A stretch of DNA of 64,000 nucleotides from Coriobacteriia bacterium (GTDB taxonomy: Bacteria; Actinomycetota; Coriobacteriia; Anaerosomatales; Anaerosomataceae): NCBI GenBank assembly GCA_016938135.1, contig JAFGVD010000044.1, positions 1 through 64,000 of the forward strand, in the 5' to 3' direction. The position numbers and the translations under genes were made by a program. Under the pieces are notes generated by a model, which was given only the letters and a program-made list of their open reading frames with translations, ran no database searches and was not told the DNA's origin. Below are positions 62,870 to 64,000 of the stretch, piece by piece (the stretch's first letter is position 1; each line of letters opens with the position of its first letter).

Positions 62870-64000
62870 CTAGCTCTCCGATCTGACAGACTCAACCACA
62901 CAGCCGAGTCTCGTCTCGGCAAGGCGGACGGCGACGCGATCTCCCACTGCAACATCATCAGCCGACCGCACGACCATACTGCCTGACGAGTCATAGCATA
63001 CCGCGTATCCGCGCCGAAGGATTGCCAAAGGAGACAGATCGTCCAGCCTTGCGGAGTACCCGGTCACTTCGATCATGGCTCTCTCCACCATCCGTTGTCC
63101 GGCGTCCGTCAGACGTTCGCCACCTCTGGCGATGGCGTCTTCATGACGCTCCGTCAGTCGACCGGCCACGCGAGCCAAACCTTGCTCACAATGAGTGAGC
63201 GCCTCGTGGTCCCTGGCAAGCCGAGCAGGCAGTGCGCGGCGCAGGGCGACATCTGCGAGATCCAGAGCCTGCATCGAAGTACTGAACAGACAAGCCGGCT
63301 CGCGCATGACGGGTCGCTGCTGCAACAAACGCAAACGATGTTCACTACCACGGATGCTGTGATGTAGTGCCCTTCCCAGCCGCCTGGCCCTTCCATCGAG
63401 TCGCTTGCCCAACTCGTCGACAGACGGTGCCACCGCTTCTGCTGCTGCTGTCGGGGTCGATGCACGGAGGTCGGCCACCATGTCGGCGATCGTGTTGTCC
63501 GGTTCATGACCGATGCCGCTGACCACGGGCTGACGACTAGTGGCGACCGCCCGGGCCACCTCCTCCGTATTGAACGGCATCAGATCCTCATAGCTTCCCC
63601 CGCCCCGTGCGAGGATGACCACATCGACATCTCCTCTGGCAGACATCATGACCAGGGCACCGGCGATGGCATCCGCCGCCCCCTCACCCTCGACACGAAC
63701 GCCCGCTATGACGAGCTCTGCCACAGGATAGCGGCGCCTCAGGGTACGTATGACGTCGTGTACCGCCTTCCCCCGGGGGGATGTAACGAGTCCTATACGC
63801 GTAGGGAACTCAGGGATAGGCCGCTTCCGCGCATCAGACATCAGCCCGGCATCCTCGAGACGTCGGGCAAGCGCGGCAACCTGCATGCGCAAGACGCCCT
63901 CACCTGCGGGCGCCATGTTGCGCACCTGGAACTGCATGCGCCCCTTGGGAGCGTATGCAGTGAACGATCCCGACACTTCCACCAGCATTCCCGCGCGCAA
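62870..64000 (-). CDS. xseA: Exodeoxyribonuclease VII large subunit (5' part beyond window edge)
   Basis: The 376 visible residues are the C-terminal part of XseA; the N-terminal OB-fold is cut at the edge (first visible segment LVEVSGSFTAYAPKGRMQF). The catalytic core shows RIGLVTSPRGKAVHDVIRTL, then ARGGGSYEDLMPFN and SGIGHEPDNTIADMVADLRASTPTAAAE. A helical region follows and then the beta-rich C-terminus. ExoVII degrades single-stranded DNA. Confidence 0.95.
   Translation of the reverse strand: MRAGMLVEVSGSFTAYAPKGRMQFQVRNMAPAGEGVLRMQVAALARRLEDAGLMSDARKRPIPEFPTRIGLVTSPRGKAVHDVIRTLRRRYPVAELVIAGVRVEGEGAADAIAGALVMMSARGDVDVVILARGGGSYEDLMPFNTEEVARAVATSRQPVVSGIGHEPDNTIADMVADLRASTPTAAAEAVAPSVDELGKRLDGRARRLGRALHHSIRGSEHRLRLLQQRPVMREPACLFSTSMQALDLADVALRRALPARLARDHEALTHCEQGLARVAGRLTERHEDAIARGGERLTDAGQRMVERAMIEVTGYSARLDDLSPLAILRRGYAVCYDSSGSMVVRSADDVAVGDRVAVRLAETRLGCVVESVRSES

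Overview
The window reads as the chromosome of a high-GC, anaerobic, hydrogen-metabolising actinobacterium, probably close to the Coriobacteriia / OPB41-Anaerosomatales lineages. This is inferred from gene content only. The supporting features are the gene order TIGR03960-TIGR03936-rng-rplU-rpmA-obgE, the frequent GTG/TTG starts, a six-gene Rnf complex, two [NiFe]-type hydrogenases, and no sign of respiratory complex I or a cytochrome oxidase. I see no insertion sequence, prophage, CRISPR array or rRNA. One tRNA (Arg, CCG) is present.

Region 1-31949 is almost entirely minus strand. Read in the direction of transcription it holds a cyclophilin, a TPR membrane protein and ndk; a four-gene group 3b-like soluble hydrogenase (hydB-G-D-A, 29591 to 25703); a terminator; rnfC-D-G-E-A-B with a NusG-II protein and a Gx-type transporter; radC; a terminator; the cell-shape operon mreB-mreC-mreD-mrdA-rodA; a DUF697-like protein; two radical-SAM-linked proteins and RNase G/E; a promoter followed by rplU-rpmA; and obgE-proB-proA-nadD-yqeK-(LCP/LytR_C)-rsfS-EamA, most of which overlap by a few bases. 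The hydrogenase and Rnf could together interconvert H2, NAD(P)H, ferredoxin and an ion gradient.

Region 32200-49055 is mixed. It has an EF-G paralogue, tRNA-Arg, a lipid kinase and plsY. A minus-strand operon then encodes an OsmC-like protein, a family-2 glycosyltransferase, a BshB1-like deacetylase, a BshC-like protein and a ferredoxin, which together look like a pathway for a bacillithiol-like thiol. Next come a PilT ATPase fused to a receiver-like domain, an RlmD/TrmA methyltransferase, a cytochrome b5-like protein, a small secreted protein with a CRP-type operator upstream, a Crp/Fnr regulator, a 1022-residue FAD/Fe-S oxidoreductase with a Met/Pro-rich tail, a HAD hydrolase and a DUF2249 protein.

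Region 49056-53885 is the most striking part. It is a membrane-bound group 1 hydrogenase operon (small subunit, large subunit, cytochrome b, maturation protease). The large-subunit reading frame meets an in-frame TGA exactly where the first cysteine of the C-terminal DPCxxCxxH motif should be. The frame then continues as I-G-C-A-V-H plus a 20-residue tail, ending one base before the cytochrome b start codon. A SECIS-like hairpin follows the TGA. I read this as a selenocysteine-containing [NiFeSe] hydrogenase that ordinary gene calling would truncate.

Region 53882-64000 carries a two-component system, a full-length transketolase, an inositol-monophosphatase-family protein, acetyl-CoA synthetase, a short [2Fe-2S] protein, a DegV protein, a HIT protein, xseB and the 3' part of xseA (cut by the window edge).
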